From contig BLAL01000013.1 of the NCBI GenBank assembly GCA_015698045.1, positions 248,001 to 312,000 on the forward strand: a stretch of 64,000 nucleotides of DNA. The letters run 5' to 3'. The stretch comes from Rhizophagus clarus. Its lineage: Eukaryota; Glomeromycota; Glomeromycetes; Glomerales; Glomeraceae. Positions 20,726 to 34,501 of this stretch are shown here, one piece after another. The notes under the pieces are model-generated. The model searched no databases. It had not been told where the DNA came from and worked only from the letters and a program-made list of their open reading frames with translations. Both the position numbers and the translations under genes were made by a program. Within the stretch, counting starts at the first letter, position 1, and each line of letters opens with the position of its first letter.

Positions 20726-23700
20726 TTTTCTCTCTAATATATATCATAAAAAATTAACGTACAGTATATTGAAAATCTTTTTATTTTATTTGATTTTTAA
20801 AGGTGGCGATAACAAAGATACAATAAACGATTACATAAATCAAGAAAGTATCAAAAAAGAAATTTAAAACCACCACAAAGGATGGTAGCCACCGATCGAA
20901 AGAAAGAAACACGTGTTACTCTCCCAGAAAGACAATAGAAAAGACCATTGTGTAAAATCACGTAGTTGGAGTAAAATCATATTTTATCACGTGATATGAC
21001 GCGTAGTGATGATGAGAATCATTGACAACTCCTTTTTCCTAAATCGTAGGCTCTCAATGTAGGATAGCAGTAAATAATTTTTACCTTTAGTTTTTTTTTA
21101 CTACAATACTGACTACCCTATGTAACGCGACCCTTGAACCAAAAAAAATAAGCTTAAATTCTTCCTCTAAGCAAAGAATTTTTAAAGGTTAGTACGCGAA
21201 AGGGGCTTTGTTTAGTAGCAATAAATTAAATAAACAAAATATTACTCTATATTCTTGACTCTATCACTTCTCTCTCACCCTTTACTAGTCCTCTCCTTCT
21301 TTGTTCTTGTCTTTCCCTTTCATCTTCTTTCTCATTCAGTGGCAACAAGATTCTAAAAGGCTAAGACAACTATAACGGAAAGAATCTATACGATTGCAAT
21401 ATCTGATATTCAAACATTTATTATGATACATATACCTGAAGTTACGCTATCGCTAGGTAATAAGGTGACAGTGAACTGGAAACGCATCGTGGCCACTTGA
21501 TTACGAGTCGGGTAATAGTTTATGGACGTCCTCACTGCTTAGCCTTATTATTCAAATGTCATTATGGTTGTGGTGAATAAGGTGTATGGATTGAGTAATC
21601 TCCAGATTATAACGTCCTCGTGGTATTAACAGCAAGAACTTATTTATTTGCGTTCTTGCAGGATTTTGTGTGAAATTTGTTATGTTATATTAAAAAATTA
21701 TGTGCAGGCATGCAAGAAAAAGTTGCTTCTTTGTTTAATTTGACAATTGATTTTTTATCAAATGATTTATTAGAAGCGATTCTTATATTTATCATACAAC
21801 CTAAAGTAGTTGAGAAAATTCGTATCGGATTAATGTATCTCCTACTTTAACTTTTCCAAAACATTTTCAGTGATTGAAAGGTAAAATATGGAGAAAAGAA
21901 ACTATTTAAGCATCATCAAACAAACGATCCCTTTAATAGTCCCACAGCATCAACTCTCGTTATCATTGAAATTCACGTATCGTGTGATGTTGGTAATTTT
22001 CTATTTACGGAAAATTTGTGTGTTGAATTATTATACAAGAATCTGCTGCCTTTTGCGCTCTTGGATTGATCCTTATATATATAATTATGATGAAATATGA
22101 ATTCATAAATATACATAGAAATGATCAAAATCTCCGACAAAAAATAAAGAATGAACATTTCTTAAATTAATTTCATCGTCGTTGATCGAACCGGCTGAAC
22201 GATGAAAGAGTTTTAAAAATTTCTTTCGAAAATAGTATGTCAGAATTCTCTTACATCAACTTCAATTTAAAATCTTCAACGCAAGTCTTAGGAACATGAT
22301 CATGATTGGAAAGATATAGGTTTTATTATAAATAAATAAGGTAAATCAAAGTATTATTTTTTTTCGTCTTCGTTAATGTGATCAGACGATTTGTCGTTCA
22401 ATTATTTAAAAAGAACAATACCGAATACAAAAAAAAAAAACTAACTGTAATAATATAAATTTATCTCATAGTAATTACGAAATAAATTTATTAAGGAATA
22501 ATAATAAATTATACATATAAAAAATTAAAATCTTTTTCTTAGATTATTGCGAAAAGTAAAAAATTCTTTAAAAAAAACCTTTAAAAATGAATATTCCACC
22601 CTCTGTATATTAAACCACTAAAATAATCTAAATCTTACAAAGTAAAACTCATAAAAGAATATAAGAACCACCAAGGAAGTAAAAAAAAAAAGAAAATCTT
22701 GTTCTCTAAAAATTAAAGATTTTAAGTTAGATGAACCATTTTTGAAAAACGCAATTTACCAAAGGTTATACAGATCAATAAAAAAAATAAATTAAATAAA
22801 ATTTTCTCATTCTTAATCGATATATTATACCAAAGATACAAAAATAAACTCTTACGGTTAACTTACCGTGGAATCGGGTAGAATCGTTTAGAATCGTTCG
22901 GAAACGCTTGGAAATGAAATAGGACTCTCAAACTTATTTTTACCTTTAAAGAAAACTTTACGTAAAGTACTTACTGAAACATGAATTTAAAATGCTTTTG
23001 GTTGCGATTTATGAAAGTTTAAGTGCGTAAAGAAAATGACGTGTTAATATATTTTTTCTCAGCCTATTTATTAAACAGCAGATCATGTCAAATTAAGCTA
23101 TTTACCGGCCTGAATTTTTGCCAAATTTACTTATACTCACTGCAAGTTAGGAATTAGTGTAATTACGGTAATAAATGATGGTGATGACCCAAAAAATGTA
23201 ACCTGGTATCGTATTTTTCAAGACTAGTATTTATTTTATTTTATTTAGAAAGAAAGAAATCGATACATGAACTCAAATATATTTTTCAAACTAGTTATTC
23301 ATATATTATCTGATCATCCAAAAATCATGTGATCTGAAACAGCATAACTGACGTTGCTTGGATTTCAAAAAATATATAATTACTATATCAATCCAGATTA
23401 TTCTAGTTTTTAAATAAGATAAAAATGTATCATTACCTATCCGTTCACAATTCTAAAAATATAAATAATGTAAATTGGAGACACGAATTTTAAAAGACGA
23501 TTTTAATTTGAACCTAATAAAGAAGCTACTTCTTGCATTGTATCCTCAAAGTACAAAGAGAGTTTTTTATAAATAAACGAGTTATTATCTATAATGGCTT
23601 TGAAAGTTCTTTTGCTAGTATTTATTATCAAAAATAGCAACATGTTAGGTATACCAGTCTTTTGAAAAAGGGCTTTGTATCTTAATACTCGATGCTTGCT

Positions 23701-23770
23701 CTTGGCCAGATACAGGTTGATAACCTAAATCTGTTTCTCCTGAACACCACGTAGAGGTAGCAAGCTTTGT
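20726..23770. other. Gene-poor stretch
   Basis: No complete gene is supported. A 46-codon frame at about 21709-21849 (beginning MQEKVASLFNLTIDFLSND) is protein-like enough to be an exon remnant, but has no partner. Near 22868-22915 there are spaced GAATCG/GGAA words (GAATCGGGTAGAATCG). The remainder is AT-rich. Confidence 0.3.
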
Positions 23771-23773
23771 TCA

Positions 23774-24735
23774 GGTGACACAAATGACATGAATGAATGA
23801 CACGAATAAATGAATGACACGAATGAATGAATGACACGAATGAATGACACGAATGAATGAACGAATGAATGAATGAATGACACGAATGAATGAATGAATG
23901 ACACGAATGAATGAATGAATGACACGAATGAATGAATGAATGACACGAATGAATGAATGAATGACACGAATGAATGAATGAATGACACGAATGAATGAAT
24001 GAATGACACGAATGAATGAATGAATGACACGAATGAATGAATGAATGACACGAATGAATGAATGAATGACACGAATGAATGAATGAATGACACGAATGAA
24101 TGAATGAATGACACGAATGAATGAATGAATGACACGAATGAATGAATGAATGACACGAATGAATGAAATGAATGACACGAATGAATGAATGAATGACACG
24201 AATGAATGAATGAATGACACGAATGAATGAATGAATGACACGAATGAATGAATGAATGACACGAATGAATGAATGAATGACACGAATGAATGAATGAATG
24301 ACACGAATGAATGAATGAATGACACGAATGAATGAATGAATGACACGAATGAATGAATGAATGACACGAATGAATGAATGAATGACACGAATGAATGAAT
24401 GAATGACACGAATGAATGAATGAATGACACGAATGAATGAATGAATGACACGAATGAATGAATGAATGACACGAATGAATGAACGAATGAATGAATGAAT
24501 GACACGAATGAATGAATGAATGACACGAATGAATGAATGAATGACACGAATGAATGAATGACACGAATGAATGAATGTCACGAATGAATGAATGTCACGA
24601 ATGAATGAATGACACGAATGAATGACACGAATGAATGAACGAATGAATGAATGAATGACACGAATGAATGAATGACACGAATGAATGAATGTCACGAACG
24701 AACGAACGAACAAATAAACGAACGAACGAATGAAT
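23774..24735. repeat. 21-bp minisatellite, about 40 copies
   Basis: The unit is ACACGAATGAATGAATGAATG on alternating phases, with most copies identical and edge copies shortened (17 bp) or changed (GTCACGAATG near 24578-24595, ACGAACGA at the end). The period is 21 bp, a multiple of three, and it has no stop in any minus-strand frame, so long frames of 7-residue repeats (SFIRVIH, SFIHSCH, FVSFIHS) appear in all three. Internally it is an expansion of the tetranucleotide GAAT; a plain GAAT/TGAA run also lies at 24817-24842. I treat it as non-coding. Confidence 0.95.
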
Positions 24736-24842
24736 TCCTATAACTTTTAATGAAGGAAGATACATAACCGATTCCTCCTCCAGAATCAGTAGACCTTCTA
24801 TTATAGAAACTTATAATGAATGAATGAATGAATGAATGAATG

Positions 24843-26320
24843 AGCAGATAATGAGACAAATGTGACGAACAAAATGAATGAAATACGAATAAGCTAATTA
24901 ATTTTTTTTTTGATTCACTCATATCTAAGATTTTTTTTTTTACTTAAAGGTTTTGCAGCTTCTTTTTTATCATCTCGTTACCCTTTTATTTTATCTTGCT
25001 GCTTTTTTGCCTCATTATCCATTTTATTCGTTTGTCTCTCTTTTTTTTTTATTTTTTATGTTGTCGCTATTTTTACTACCTATTGTCTGTTTTTTTGACT
25101 TATTTTACTGTTTTCTTTTCTTTTCTTCTATTTTATTTGCTCTTTATTATTCTGTTCTTTTCTTTGTTCTTATCCCTTTGCTTTAGCTTTTCTCATTCAT
25201 GTTTACATTTTCTTAAGTTTTATTCGCAGAAATGATTGTATTTAATAATAGACGCGTCAAGTGAAGAACAAAGGAATTTTTAGAGAATCATATCTTATAT
25301 ATACTGTAAAACCATGGTCATGCTAAATAGTGTAACAATCAACAATCACACGAATCAAATAGGTTCTTCGGAGTTTATACTGATATCATCACTAATTTGG
25401 TTGAAACTTGTCTCAGGTTGGCAGTTTCAACACATTTCATTCCATTTTTAATTTATTTAATAATTTGTAATAATACAACAAAATACTTTTCTTTAAATAA
25501 TATATTGGACACGGGTCAGTCGGGTCACTAGTTTACGTGATTTATTATTTTGTAACACCAATTTTACTTTGTCTATATCATCATATGTTCAAGTTCAACT
25601 ATCAACTAATTCTTTCTTCAAAATAACACGTAGTATAACTACAAATTGTTTCTTTTACGCTGTCCAAATTTTGAAATTTTTATTGTAACTATTATAAATT
25701 GACTAGTGAGTCATCAGGATAATCTTTATAATTTCTTGTGGGTTGATCAATTTTTTGTTATATTAAAAAAGTGATAAACGGAAAATTTTTGGAACAAGAA
25801 TCACTATGGATCCGCTCATCAATCATTAATTATGTCATTAATCATGTCATTATATTTAGATAGAAAAAGGCTCTTTTTTCTGTTTATAAATACTGCTCTT
25901 AATATACAGTTTCTAAATATAATTTTTTTTTATTAAAAAAAAAAGGTTCATTTTTTTTTCATTGCAGAGATTTCAAATTTTATAAACTCTTTTTTTCGAA
26001 AAGTAATAAATTTTGTTAGATTAATATGTTACTGCTTATTTCATCAGAATATCAGAATACTTAAATATCATTAAGCATATCCTAATTAATAATTTGTTAT
26101 CATTGGAATTTATAAATTATGTGGACAATAATTTATAACAAACAATATGGATTCAATCGAGTTATCTGTGTAATTTGGAAATCTCATTTTATTAAAGGAT
26201 TTATAATGGGTTTTGTAGGTTTGAATTTAAGATGTTTTTATTAAAAAATTCTGGTTTACAAAAGCATTATTTTTAGAAATACGTGTAATCTTTCAAAAAA
26301 AAGTTCACTTGTTAATACAT
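24843..26320. other. Intergenic, no gene seen
   Basis: A strongly pyrimidine-rich tract on the plus strand at 24900-25190 gives overlapping Phe/Leu-rich frames that look like composition artefacts. The rest is AT-rich with T/A runs near 25925-25965. No motif is recognised. Confidence 0.3.
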
Positions 26321-26335
26321 AATGTATATGCACAT
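26321..26335 (+). repeat. Left target-site duplication of the LINE insertion
   Basis: AATGTATATGCACAT recurs exactly at 27974-27988 on the far side of the LINE; the match extends two bases further left (AT). Confidence 0.85.
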
Positions 26336-27973
26336 TCTCCTTCTGATCTAACACAATTAGCAAAAATGAATTCCTCTTTCGATCCGACTTCTAGTTTATA
26401 TTTTGAAACCTTATTATTAGGAAACTATTCCTCTATTTTCCAATTGATTACTTTAGCTCATTCATATATTTCTCATACTTATCTCGTTTTCTTCACCGAT
26501 GGTTACCTCATTAAGGATGGACCACACCGCTCAAAATTAGGGTTTGGATGGATTGAAATATCACAATCTGACAATTTTACTCATTTCAAAGGTTGCACCA
26601 CTTTATCACCTTCCTCCATTAAGGCTGAAATTTATGTCATTGTTACTGCTTTAATTATTTGTCCTAATTTTCCACTTGTACTATTAATACAGATTCGCAA
26701 AATTTTATTTCTACTTTTAATCAGATTATGGATCAAAACTTTTCCACTTGCCAAATGTTAAAGTCAACAATCACGTAGCTTGGCGTTTACTGAAACACTT
26801 AATCACCACCAATCTCTCACGATCAATTTACAAAGGGTCAGAGCTCATGCCGCTGTCTGACGCCCTCGCTAAACAAGGTTGCACCTTAGCTCCCATTTGG
26901 ATCAATCCTCGCTGCTTACCTGACAGTCTATTATCTATCACCCATAATTTTTCTGGTCCTCTAGACAAAAACATCCGCAAATGGTTTAAAACCACTCTGA
27001 ACTGTTACACTTCGCTATCTGCTTTACGTAATAAGCCCATGTCCCATTTATCCAATCTTAGTAAACGATTCCCAGTCGATTGGAATTCTACGTCCTTATG
27101 GATGAAATCAAATAACGACAATACAACATGCGGCGAACTTAACGATAAAATCACCAGTTTCAAGATAAAGAATCTTTCTCATACGCTTCCAACTTCGGAC
27201 ATCCAGATACGCAACTACCCACTATAATATAATCCTCACACATCGTTCTGGACAATTCGCCGCTTTTTCATCCAGTATCCTCCACAGATCACCCTGTATG
27301 CTTACTTTTCACCAAAGCGTGCCAGCAGATTTATCTGCTTTGATCAAAATCTTTATCAAATCTCCAAACTGTTTAGACCACTGATTTTAATGGTCATGAC
27401 TAATTTTTTTCATAAATCACGAAACACTTTTGGAGGCTCTGCGTCGATGATTTCAATCAATGGGAACGCTCCCTACACGTCACCAGGAAAAAGAAGCGCA
27501 ATTATAAACGTACGAGACGCACTAAGACAACGAAAGGTACTCTTCAACAAACTATTTCACATAGGGTTCCGACAGCACTTACTCCACCTACTCCTCGCAC
27601 GACCTTTAATCAAGTACCGATCACCACTTTATCTTTTACGTCTCAAACAAACATAGATCAACGAGAACATATATATCTCGTTACCTGAACTATCTCCAAT
27701 CCGGCTTTTGGTTAAGCTTTTATGATCCTTCTCGTATTGATTTTAATATAGATTTTTTCTCTTCTTTTTATTTTCCTTTTTCTGAGTATTTTCTGGGTTT
27801 TCGTTGTTTTAAAGGTTATGTTTGACTGGTTGGCCAATGCCATATAGTTATTTAAAATTAGGCTGGTAATCACTCGCGTGGGGATTTTGTATTCATCGCT
27901 TTTAGATTATAGCTTATAATAATATAAGTTTAGTCTATATTCATGTGGTCGCAACATAAATAAATAAATAAAT
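26336..27973 (+). mobile_element. 5'-truncated non-LTR retrotransposon (LINE) 3' end with RNase H remnant
   Basis: The insertion starts inside the ORF2-type protein. A ribonuclease H domain is recognisable: FTDGYLIKDGP (first acidic site, near 26490), KAEIYVI (Glu site, near 26625), NTDSQ (in another frame, near 26690) and SDALAKQG (near 26855). It is followed by the C-terminal region of such ORFs. Frameshifts near 26660 and 26760 and a stop mean no active enzyme. The 3' end is an A-rich TAAATAAATAAATA tail, and the whole piece is bracketed by an exact 15-bp direct repeat, the signature of target-primed reverse transcription with 5' truncation. The good target duplication suggests a fairly young insertion despite the coding breaks. 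Confidence 0.85.
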
Positions 27974-27988
27974 AATGTATATGCACAT
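27974..27988 (+). repeat. Right target-site duplication of the LINE insertion
   Basis: Exact copy of 26321-26335, immediately after the TAAA-rich tail. Confidence 0.85.
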
Positions 27989-30868
27989 GACCAACACAGA
28001 CGAGCCGATTAAGGGTTATTAGCCCTTTCTGTCTTTTGGCTGTCAGTCTTATAATCCTGAACCCCCTATGGCTTTCCTATTTCTGTCCTTACGATGGATA
28101 TCGCTGCTTATATTGTTCATCTTTCTCAACTAGAAGAAAGTCGTATTATATATTACATGTACTGGAGCTGTATGATGTTCGTATTATAGTTCATCAAATT
28201 ATCACGCTTATTAGATAAGTAAGATAACAATTAGGATTGCTTTATTTGTACAATTGAAACTATTTTTGTCACAATGAGAAATCCGAGCGAAGGAATTTTA
28301 TTATTGTGCGTACATTACATGAAGTTAACAATAAAATCATTTTATTCATCGTTAACGCTATATATATATATACTGTAATAAGTTGTCAAATGATTAAATC
28401 AAAATTTTATGATTGAAATTTTTTCATATGGTCGTTCATTCGCAGATTCAATAGTTCTGTCCCGATTCATAAATTAAAATGATAAGGTATATTTTCATAT
28501 ATTTTCAATTTCAATTTATTATTATCAATATGTAAGAAAAAAAGAAATTATTATATAATAATTATTATACGTTAAAAATATCAAAGATATTTATGCAACA
28601 ATAATTTATTTTAAAAAAAAAATATTAATACGTTAAAGGTTGCATAATAAAAAGGTATATATATATAAAGTAAAAATAAGAACAAAGTGATTTATTTCTA
28701 ATTTTAGTAAATAATTGATTGTCGTACAAAATCACGCAAACGAAGTTCTACATCTATGAAATACTTGATTGATAATAACAAACAAACAAATTTAATAACA
28801 AATAAATAAATAAAGCCAAAGTCTCAAATTTGGTTCTTCCACTCCTGCCGCTCAGCTATCAACTTTACCTAAATCAATCATATAAGATTGACCATTTAAT
28901 GTGATAGGCATAACCTGTTTATAAATTTTTTATTAATTGTTAATGTATTCATTATGAGAATGAACTTTTTATTTTTTAATAAAAATTGTATTTATTTTAT
29001 AAAAAAATGATATACGTACTGTAACTACATATTTTTCTTAAGTTTGAATTATTAAAATTACATAAAAAAAATTATCTATTGCTAAAATATTACATATCTA
29101 GTTTCAATTTGTAATTCAGTACGAATGGGTCAAGGGAACTTTCATATCTACGGATCCGTTGTTTGAACAGTTGAACGGATATTGATAATTTTGATGATCA
29201 TTCAGGATTATGTATAATGACCTGCAAATTTGAATGGTTTAGCAGATGGTTGTTAAGCCAACGGTCATCCATAATGATAAGATTTTAACCAATTACCTTT
29301 GGTAAATTGGTAATGCCATAATGATTGATTTAAAGTTCGGATACACGGATATCCGTTATCCAGATATCCGAAGTACAATTTTAAGCATAAAAGATTTATT
29401 GTTATATACAAAGTTGAAGTAAATTTTTTAATTATATTGCCAATTTTAAGGAATATTTATTATAGCATTTTTTGTTTCAGACACTTATTCACGACCTTAA
29501 ATTACAATTTGATTGAAATTTTGAACGGATAACGGATCCAAGCTCTACTACTAATCAATTCCCGCTAAACAAATCAATGTCAATTTTCTTTTTAATCTCA
29601 ACTAAATATGATAAATAAATGTCTTTTTGTTGTTTCTTTGTTCAAAACTATCTCAAAAGGATGAAAACGACAACATCGTTAAATCTGTTTTTTTTTTTAA
29701 TTGAATAAGAGAAAAAGTTGATTCCGTAACAAAAGATGAAGACTCGAAACAAAGTAATACAATAAGAATTATATCTTTCTACGCAAGATGTATCAAGGTT
29801 AAATTACTCAGGATTCTCCTAATAATCTAAAAGAAATTCTTAAATATTCTTATTTTGTTAGAGACATGCATTTTCGTCGCATTTTCTTCCAATAACGCAT
29901 AAGCATTTTCTGCATTTTCTCCAGTAATGTATACGCAGTAACGCTGCGTCAACATCAACTAGAAACAACGTACGAATGTACGAGCTAATTATTGATATCC
30001 TGGTACTTCAACATCAAGTCTTTTCCATTCAAATGAACTTGCGACTAAAAAATGATAAATAAAATAATAAATAAAATTGATATTAAAAGAATTCCTCCTT
30101 ATTAGACAACATTCTTTTTTCTTATTTCTAATTCGGGGAAAGAGAGAGAAAGAGAGAGCAGAGAAAATGGTAAATGCACTATCACTTCGTAACATCATTC
30201 TCTATAATGGGACGTGCATTATTACTCCGAAATACACTATCAATTAATATAAAAGAATTCTTGTAAAGGAGTCCAACTCATTTTCAAGTATTGGACAGTA
30301 TCTGTATGTTTAATCGATGATTCTTCAAGAGATTTGTAAACGATACACCTTTTTCAAGATAATAGATGATCAATAAATGATATTCATTTTCTATTAAAAA
30401 CGAGAATAAAATGTTAACGTTAAAATAATATTCAAAATCTAAAACATTTAATATAATAAATTTACTCACCGAATTAGTTATAGAATTTATTTCCATCAAA
30501 TATAACGATCATGAATTATGTCTCATTAGTTTCTTCATCGCCGTATTAACACCATAGTTACGTAACGACCGAAATCAACGTATCATGAGATAAAGATTAT
30601 CCAATTATGTATTTCAATTGCTTCATGTCCCTTAAAATCGTATCAATTACTTGATTAATATTTGAATTAAATCAACTGATTTCTTCTTAGAATGGAGCAT
30701 AACATCGCAAGAAAAAAAGGAATTTCGAATTACTTACAGAATAAACAACTATTCCTGATGGATGTTCAGCTTTTCATCACTAAAACATGATGCCATCGTA
30801 TGATAACTCTCTATCATTATATATGAATCAATTTATGCTTTCTTAGTGATTTCTGTCTTAGATATATA
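27989..30868. other. Gene-poor stretch with possible exon fragments and a GGATCCGTT fold-back
   Basis: A minus-strand piece at 28853-28915 reads as a plausible terminal exon (acceptor AAACAG then VMPITLNGQSYMIDLGK to a stop), but upstream exons could not be linked. Another candidate terminal exon lies at about 29989-30040 (SSFEWKRLDVEVPGYQ then stop, after an AG), and a possible first exon at 30476-30502 (MEINSITNS then GTGAGT). They may belong to one small gene of unknown function; I cannot assemble it confidently. 29120-29550 has GGATCCGTT near one end and its complement AACGGATCC near the other, with ACGGATATCCGT between, so it is a probable fold-back repeat. Confidence 0.3.
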
Positions 30869-31200
30869 TCACAATAACATTCCCTTTGAGAAGTCATCAA
30901 TAATTTGATAAGTAAATTTCGATGACAAAAGGATCGGGTAAAATTCGACATTTCCACGATTTAAAGTCCATCTCTTTCCCTCAAAACCCAATTCTTCTAA
31001 TACTTTGCTGTTTGGAAGAAATCTTGTTTTGTCAAAGGCGTCTAAAGGTTTTCCATATATTCCATATATTCTGCTCGACAAAAATTATGAAACACTCCAA
31101 TCCAAATTAATCTCGTATATATCACCGACTGTTGTGATTATACCCGTAAAGTATTTTTAGACTACCAATAAAATTTTGAGAAAATTACCGACGAATAGGA
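30869..31200 (-). pseudogene. P450 exon-1 relic
   Basis: Reading on the minus strand, the sequence runs from the FPQ hinge side (FSQNFIGSL, near 31165) through YGDIYEI-like sequence to a 70-residue frame with LPNSKVLEELGFEGK and LSSKFT, the stretch that precedes helix C and follows it in the intact paralogues. Stops and frameshifts separate the pieces. The helix-C Trp-Arg region is altered. Confidence 0.7.
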
Positions 31201-31204
31201 AATT

Positions 31205-31640
31205 TCATAAAATGCATCAGTCCCGATGACGTCAAGCAAATCTCGGTGACAAAATGGTTTGCGTAATATTCCTTTCCCCTTCAATATCCATTTCTTCTAA
31301 TATTTTGGTGTTTGGAAGAAAACCTTGTTTTGTTGAAGGCAATTTTCATATATTCTGTCCGATAAAATTATGAAACGCTCATACTTTAGTAAGACAGAAA
31401 TTTACAACTGAAAGATCAAGGCTTATTGGTATTAATAATATTAATATTAATAATGAATTTAAATCATTATTTAAATATCCAAAAAATATAATTATAAATT
31501 CTACACCTTTTGCATGAATTTTATGGTGATATATGCATCATGCATGATTTAATTTGGGTATTAGTGTCAAAAGGGGTTGTATCCGCAATGCTCATAAAAT
31601 ATCTTTAAACCACCAATAAAATTTTGAGATTATACCAAAG
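31205..31640 (-). pseudogene. Second P450 exon-1 relic, tandem to the first
   Basis: The same part of exon 1 is repeated: a KTRFSSKHQNIRRNGY-type frame-shifted version of the pre-helix-C segment at 31240-31390, and a short hinge-side match at about 31590-31640 (the words AAAATATCTTTAAACCACCAATAAAATTTTGAG resemble 31150-31190, quoted here in pieces only as AACCACCAATAAAATTTTG). The two relics together show that the minus-strand P450 array once extended left of the RdRP gene. Confidence 0.6.
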
Positions 31641-34501
31641 AAATGGTGGGAACGTATTCTTCCTAAGTAAAGGATTAATTTGAGCAATTAATTATAATTT
31701 CTTCATTACTATCCGTAACACGACGGAGATTTTCCTTTGGAATTTTCAGGGTTGTTAACTCTGTAACTGATAACGTAAGATGATAAGGGGGGCACATCAA
31801 AATAGGATGTAAAATATAACCTATCAATGAAAGACAATCGTCAATTCCAAAATTATCAAATAATATCAAAAATCTTTTTTTTTAAACAAGTATTGTCTTT
31901 TTTTTTTTTTTTATAAGCATTTTGATAACCAAGATGTAAAGATGTATTGAGTGAAGATTTTATAATAAAATAATTTTCTTACCATTTTAACTCAGACCTT
32001 TAACAATAAAGATAATTAATTTATTTCGATAAAATATTCCCACAATCTGTACCGGTCATTCCGGCTCAAACTTAACAGTAATATTATACTGAAAACAAAT
32101 ATAAATTAGAAAATTCAAAAGGTTAAAAAATAAATAAAACGAAGAAATAATATTGGTATAACCGTGTATAGCGAACGCAGTTTAGATTTGGAGTTACCTG
32201 TTACGAGAATGTTCTTCACGCAACAGATTCAAATCTAGTCAAATTTTTCTTTCCTGGGAAGGTATATTTAAAACCGATGATCTGTATAACAAGCAACCAA
32301 TCATGGTATCTATAGTATCAGTCGCGTGACAATACGACTATATCAGATATGTCATCCATCGGATAATCCATCTCTTTTTTCATCCAAATTAAAGATCTTT
32401 CCAGCGATACCATTTATGACAAGAATACTTAATACCAGGATATCTCAACAATATAGATATAATAAAACAATATAATTTTTATTTCAGAATACGAAAATTG
32501 TTTAGCTTATACACGAAAATTGTTTAAAAAATAGCTTATTAACAAAAATTATTTTTTTTTTTAAAAAAAAAATAGCTTATATATATCTGATATTATACGA
32601 AAATTGTTTAAAAGCATAATAATAAAAAAAAGCTTATAGATAATAAAATGTCTACGATAGAATTAAATATATCACATACATTTTATTTATATACGAAAAT
32701 AGAGAAAATAGAAAACGAAACCATATATAAATAATAAATCCAGAACATAAATCTTCAGCAATTGCCAATATTTTTTCGGATCTAATAATCCAGATTCATC
32801 CTTGATATAGGCAATTCCGTTAGATATTCGAGTAACAATGAATATATAAGTATATTCATCATGTTTCATGGCTGAATTCGGAAATTGCTTTGAAAATTGA
32901 GAAACGAAATTTGAGGCAGATTTTCTAGCAAATGAGAGATGACCAGGTAATAGGATTCACGCGGGCAAAGAAATTTGAACTGTGCCACATAGGTAGTGAA
33001 TACCTAGTTCCGAAAATCATTAAGAGTTTTTTTTTTATTTTTTATTTTTTTTTGTTATTTTTTATTTTTTATCGTTTAATGGTTAAAGGATTTACTTATC
33101 AAAGATAGAACTTTTAAATATACAGCGTTCCAATAATAATAAAGGTAAAGACAGTGATGATAAAAAAAAAAAAAAAAAATAAGAATGAGAATGTCAAAAA
33201 AAAAAAAAAAACAAAAATTTTTTTAGATTTTTATTTTTTTTTTCGATAATTTTTTTTTAGAAATAAAAAATTTTCCTTTTTAAATTTTGTTATAGCATGG
33301 GGTGATTATGCTAATTTCGTAATTGTGATTATTAATTAAGCGCAAATCATTTATTATTTAGTTAAATTTAGTAAATAAAAACGCGCGACTCACATCACAA
33401 AAAGAATTTTTTTTTAGTTTTGCGCGAAATAATTAGCAATTTGAACATGATTATTTGATTATTAATATTTTACGACTTCTGATTTCTATAAAATGTCTCT
33501 TATTATTTATTATTAGATCGTGTACTTTTTTCTGATTTTCTATTATTATTCAATTATAAAAGAACTCTTGATTTATGTAGATCAAAAGAAAAAAGTATTA
33601 TTTTCTAAAAGTTCTATAACTTTAACAAGAGGCTTTATTTATAAATAAAAGAAGAAAAAAACTACCAATTATGTAACAGTATTCCAAAAAAGAAATTAAT
33701 TATTCGGTTTCCTGCGATATAATTTAGTTACAAATTTTTGATTCGTAAATAAATATATTAGGTGGCGCAGTAACGCCGTATAATAGTAATTTTTAGAGCC
33801 GCAATCTTTAATTACGTAATAATTTCGAATTTAAGAATTTTCTAATTGTCGAATTATTCCTTCTTTTTTTTGGACTATATTGGACTATATTGAATTTCTA
33901 TATTGATGAACAATAAAAGTAAATCCTATATTGAAACAAATTTGTACTAACCTTTTACTAAAAATTTATTATGGTTTAGATTAAAAAAACATTAGTTAGC
34001 CTATCAAAAATTACCAAAAAAAAATTTTTTTTTTTTTTTTTTTTTTTCACTTTCTCATTTGCCTTATTTATGAATTTATGAATAAAGGAAAATTTGATAA
34101 ATTAACTTTATTTGTTTATTTATTTGGAATTTCTTTCAGGAAAAAAAAAATTTAGTCTATTTCAATCCTTCTTTAGTTTCAATCAGTTAAAAGTAATTAC
34201 ATATTTATTTTAGATTATAATCCTTCTCCTAAATTATTAAATATTTCAGCCTTATTGATTATCCCGTAACGGATACTTCTATTTTTGTCTAACTGTTGTA
34301 ACACTCCTCACAAGTAAAATTAAATTTTATTACAAATTGAGTATGATCATCCATTTTCTAGTTTCCTTTTACACTGCAACAATAAACAATTTATCAACAA
34401 TCAAATTCCTTTAAATATCCCCGCCTCAAACACAAAAAAAAAAAAAAAAAAAAAAAATATTGGGGAATTGTTATTTCTTTTCCCAATTTCAACTTGAAAT
34501 A
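31641..34501. other. Gene-poor 5' region of the RdRP gene
   Basis: No gene is supported. Short minus-strand frames at 31675-31869 and 32687-32869 are protein-like in places but isolated. 32480-32700 holds three or four spaced copies of ACGAAAATTGTTTAAAA with TAGCTTAT. 33015-33260 and 34020-34050 are A/T homopolymer runs. A poly-A run ends about 45 bp before the RdRP start. Confidence 0.3.

Noticed and set aside
23682..24713. Long minus-strand frames of 258-343 codons
   Set aside because: They are three registers of one 21-bp minisatellite; no non-repeat protein core and no splice or promoter support.
23774..24735. CRISPR-like array
   Set aside because: There are no unique spacers, only a continuous tandem unit, and the genome is eukaryotic.
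24910..25235. Overlapping Phe/Leu-rich plus-strand frames resembling membrane proteins
   Set aside because: All three frames are hydrophobic because the DNA is a pyrimidine tract; there is no conserved motif.
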